Assembly (NCBI GenBank): GCA_963703895.1
Contig: CAVPFX010000001.1
Coordinates: 186,001-250,000 of the forward strand
DNA length: 64,000 nt
DNA from: VRUE01 sp963703895
GTDB lineage: Bacteria; Actinomycetota; Thermoleophilia; Solirubrobacterales; 70-9
Reading direction: 5' to 3'
Both the position numbers and the translations under genes were made by a program. Below the pieces are notes generated by a model that saw only the letters and a list, made by a program, of their open reading frames with translations, had not been told where the DNA came from and did not search any database. Below are positions 62,668 through 64,000 of this stretch, piece after piece. Position 1 is the stretch's first letter, and the number at the start of each line of letters is the position of its first letter.

Positions 62668-62949
62668 ATGCCTACTTACGTGATGCTGACGAACCTGACT
62701 TCCGAGGGTGTTCGGACATTGAAGAACAACCCTGGGCGCGTGGCTGAGGTGAATCAGGAGGTCGAGCAGATCGGGGCGAAGGTGGTCGCCCAGTACGCGA
62801 CGCTGGGGCAGTACGACTTCGTGACCATCGTCGAGGCGCCCGATGAGAAGACGATGGCCAAGGTGTCGGTGGAGCTTGGGTCGCGCGGGACGATGACCAG
62901 CCAGACTCTGGCGGCGATGTCGGCCGGCGACCTCTCCGACTCGCTGTAA
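62668..62949 (+). CDS. GYD-domain protein
   Basis: A 93-aa single GYD domain protein. YVMLTNLTSEGVRTLKNNPGR, QYATLGQYDFVTIVEAPDE and RGTMTSQTLAAM match the family, whose GYD signature reads GQYD here. The family has a ferredoxin-like fold; its function is unknown. GAGAGGAGAG stands about 4 nt before the ATG. Confidence 0.85.
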   Translation: MPTYVMLTNLTSEGVRTLKNNPGRVAEVNQEVEQIGAKVVAQYATLGQYDFVTIVEAPDEKTMAKVSVELGSRGTMTSQTLAAMSAGDLSDSL

Positions 62950-63042
62950 TAAGGCACCGCCTCCTCTGCTCCCGCGAATGCCTGAAGAATCAGATATGGA
63001 CAGGGATTCGCTCCCGCGTCCGGGGGCGGCTTGAGCACGAAT

Positions 63043-64000
63043 ATGCGCATTCTCGTTGTCGGGGCCGGTGGGCGCGAGCACGCGATCGTGCGGGCGCTGG
63101 CGCGCTCGGCACACGCGCCGGAGCTGCTCTGCGCGCCGGGCAACGCTGGCATCGCGGCGGACGCCGAGTGCCTGCCGGAGATTGGTGCCGATGACGTCAA
63201 GGCGATCGTCGCCGCCGCGCGCGAGCGCAGCGTCGACCTGGTTGTGGTCGGGCCCGAGGCGGCGCTGGTCGCCGGGGTTGTCGACGCGCTCGAGGACGCC
63301 GGCGTGCCGGCCTTCGGGCCGAGCGCGGCGGCGGCGGAGCTGGAGGGCTCGAAGGCCTTTGCCAAGGAGCTGATGAGCGAGGCCGGGGTGCCGACCGCGG
63401 CGCATGTGCTGCTGCGCAGCCGCGAGGAGGCGCTCGCCGCGATCGCCAGCACCTCCTACCCGGCGGTACTCAAGGCCGACGGCCTGGCGGCGGGCAAGGG
63501 CGTGATCATCTGCGGCTCAGAGGAAGAGGCGCGCGGGGCGATCGACGTCTTCTTCACCGAGCAGCGCTTCGGCGACACGACCGTCGTGCTGGAGGAGTTC
63601 CTCGAGGGTGAGGAGCTTTCGTTGCTGGCCTTTTGCGATGGCGAGAACGTGGTGCCCCTAGCTCCCGCCCAGGACTACAAGCGGATCTTCGACGGCGACG
63701 AGGGGCCGAACACCGGCGGCATGGGCAGCTACTCGCCGGTGCCCGGCTTCGGCCCGACCGAGGTGGAGGAGATCGTCGACGCAGTCCACCGCCCGATCGT
63801 GGCGGCAATGGCGCGGCGCGGCCGGCCCTTCCACGGCGTCCTCTACGCCGGCCTGATGATCGGGGCTGACGGCCCCAAGGTGCTCGAGTTCAACACCCGC
63901 TTCGGCGATCCCGAGACGCAGGCGGTGCTGCCGCGGCTGCGCTCCGACCTGGTCGACCTCTGCCTCGCCGCGCGCGAGCCGGGCGGCCTGGCGGGGGCTG
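63043..64000 (+). CDS. purD: Phosphoribosylamine--glycine ligase, cut by window end
   Basis: The first 319 codons of GAR synthetase, an ATP-grasp enzyme of purine synthesis. GAGGREHAI is the N-domain motif; GPSAAAAELEGSKAFAKELM, VLKADGLAAGKGV (ATP-binding), QDYKRIFDGDEGPNTGGMGS and LEFNTRFGDPETQ are family signatures. ATG 63043 is used; an in-frame TTG lies at 63031. The 3' end is beyond the window. Confidence 0.95.
   Translation, partial: MRILVVGAGGREHAIVRALARSAHAPELLCAPGNAGIAADAECLPEIGADDVKAIVAAARERSVDLVVVGPEAALVAGVVDALEDAGVPAFGPSAAAAELEGSKAFAKELMSEAGVPTAAHVLLRSREEALAAIASTSYPAVLKADGLAAGKGVIICGSEEEARGAIDVFFTEQRFGDTTVVLEEFLEGEELSLLAFCDGENVVPLAPAQDYKRIFDGDEGPNTGGMGSYSPVPGFGPTEVEEIVDAVHRPIVAAMARRGRPFHGVLYAGLMIGADGPKVLEFNTRFGDPETQAVLPRLRSDLVDLCLAAREPGGLAGA

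Overview
The window is high-GC bacterial DNA with dense genes, many GTG or TTG starts and frequent 1-14 nt gene overlaps. A dnaK-grpE-dnaJ-hspR-clpB heat-shock cluster with a MerR-type HspR, an inositol-1-phosphate synthase beside a phosphatidylinositol-phosphate-synthase-like gene, and many predicted secreted proteins of unknown function point to Actinomycetota. My best guess is class Thermoleophilia (Solirubrobacterales-like). That placement is inference from gene content; no rRNA is present to confirm it.

Layout. 1-4.1 kb: PIN toxin-like gene, a frameshifted FAD oxidoreductase, an enolase-superfamily enzyme and ferritin. 4.1-8.2 kb: two tandem peptidase E paralogues facing three tandem TetR paralogues; the first and third TetR genes share a spaced operator-like motif. 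8.2-14.1 kb: ECF sigma factor, methyltransferase, lipoprotein, SGNH hydrolase overlapping an acyltransferase-3/SGNH fusion, VOC and PH-like proteins. 14.3-16.2 kb: a lower-GC two-gene island (DUF262 plus HEPN RNase-like) next to tRNA-Asp. 16.5-22.9 kb: secreted zincin, then a cyclopropane-fatty-acid-type lipid modification operon and an MBL hydrolase. 23-33 kb: FHA-HTH protein, FtsH-like protease, MpaB-like oxygenase, paired secreted paralogues, GGDEF/HD-GYP protein and a large beta-helix-like membrane protein. 33.1-33.9 kb: a decayed gene fragment, a 27-codon ORF with a strong ribosome binding site and terminator, and tRNA-Val. 34-40 kb: two SDRs, then argF-lgt-prmC-lysS on the minus strand. 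40-45.5 kb: a phosphatase-family enzyme, a Lys-rich H1-like protein, an RlmD-like methylase and other enzymes. 44.8-49.7 kb: inositol lipid genes (PAP2, CDP-alcohol transferase, ino1), a glycosyltransferase-N/PHP fusion and a UDG-like protein. 50-53 kb: nth, cytochrome c, secreted nuclease-family protein. 53-60 kb: the heat-shock cluster, with a frameshift in dnaK. 60-64 kb: a membrane protein coupled to a three-domain cell-wall hydrolase, a GYD protein and the start of purD.

Non-coding structure is a main point of interest. Four copies of a 47-bp palindrome (20-base arms, 7-base centre) are scattered through the window, one inside an open reading frame. Several gene ends carry unusually long nested hairpins. 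At least three divergent gene pairs are separated by only 18-24 bp, with -10-like hexamers 6-8 nt before the start codons, suggesting compact bidirectional leaderless promoters. Three genes, including the normally essential dnaK, carry single-base frameshifts, so some base-level error in the sequence is likely.
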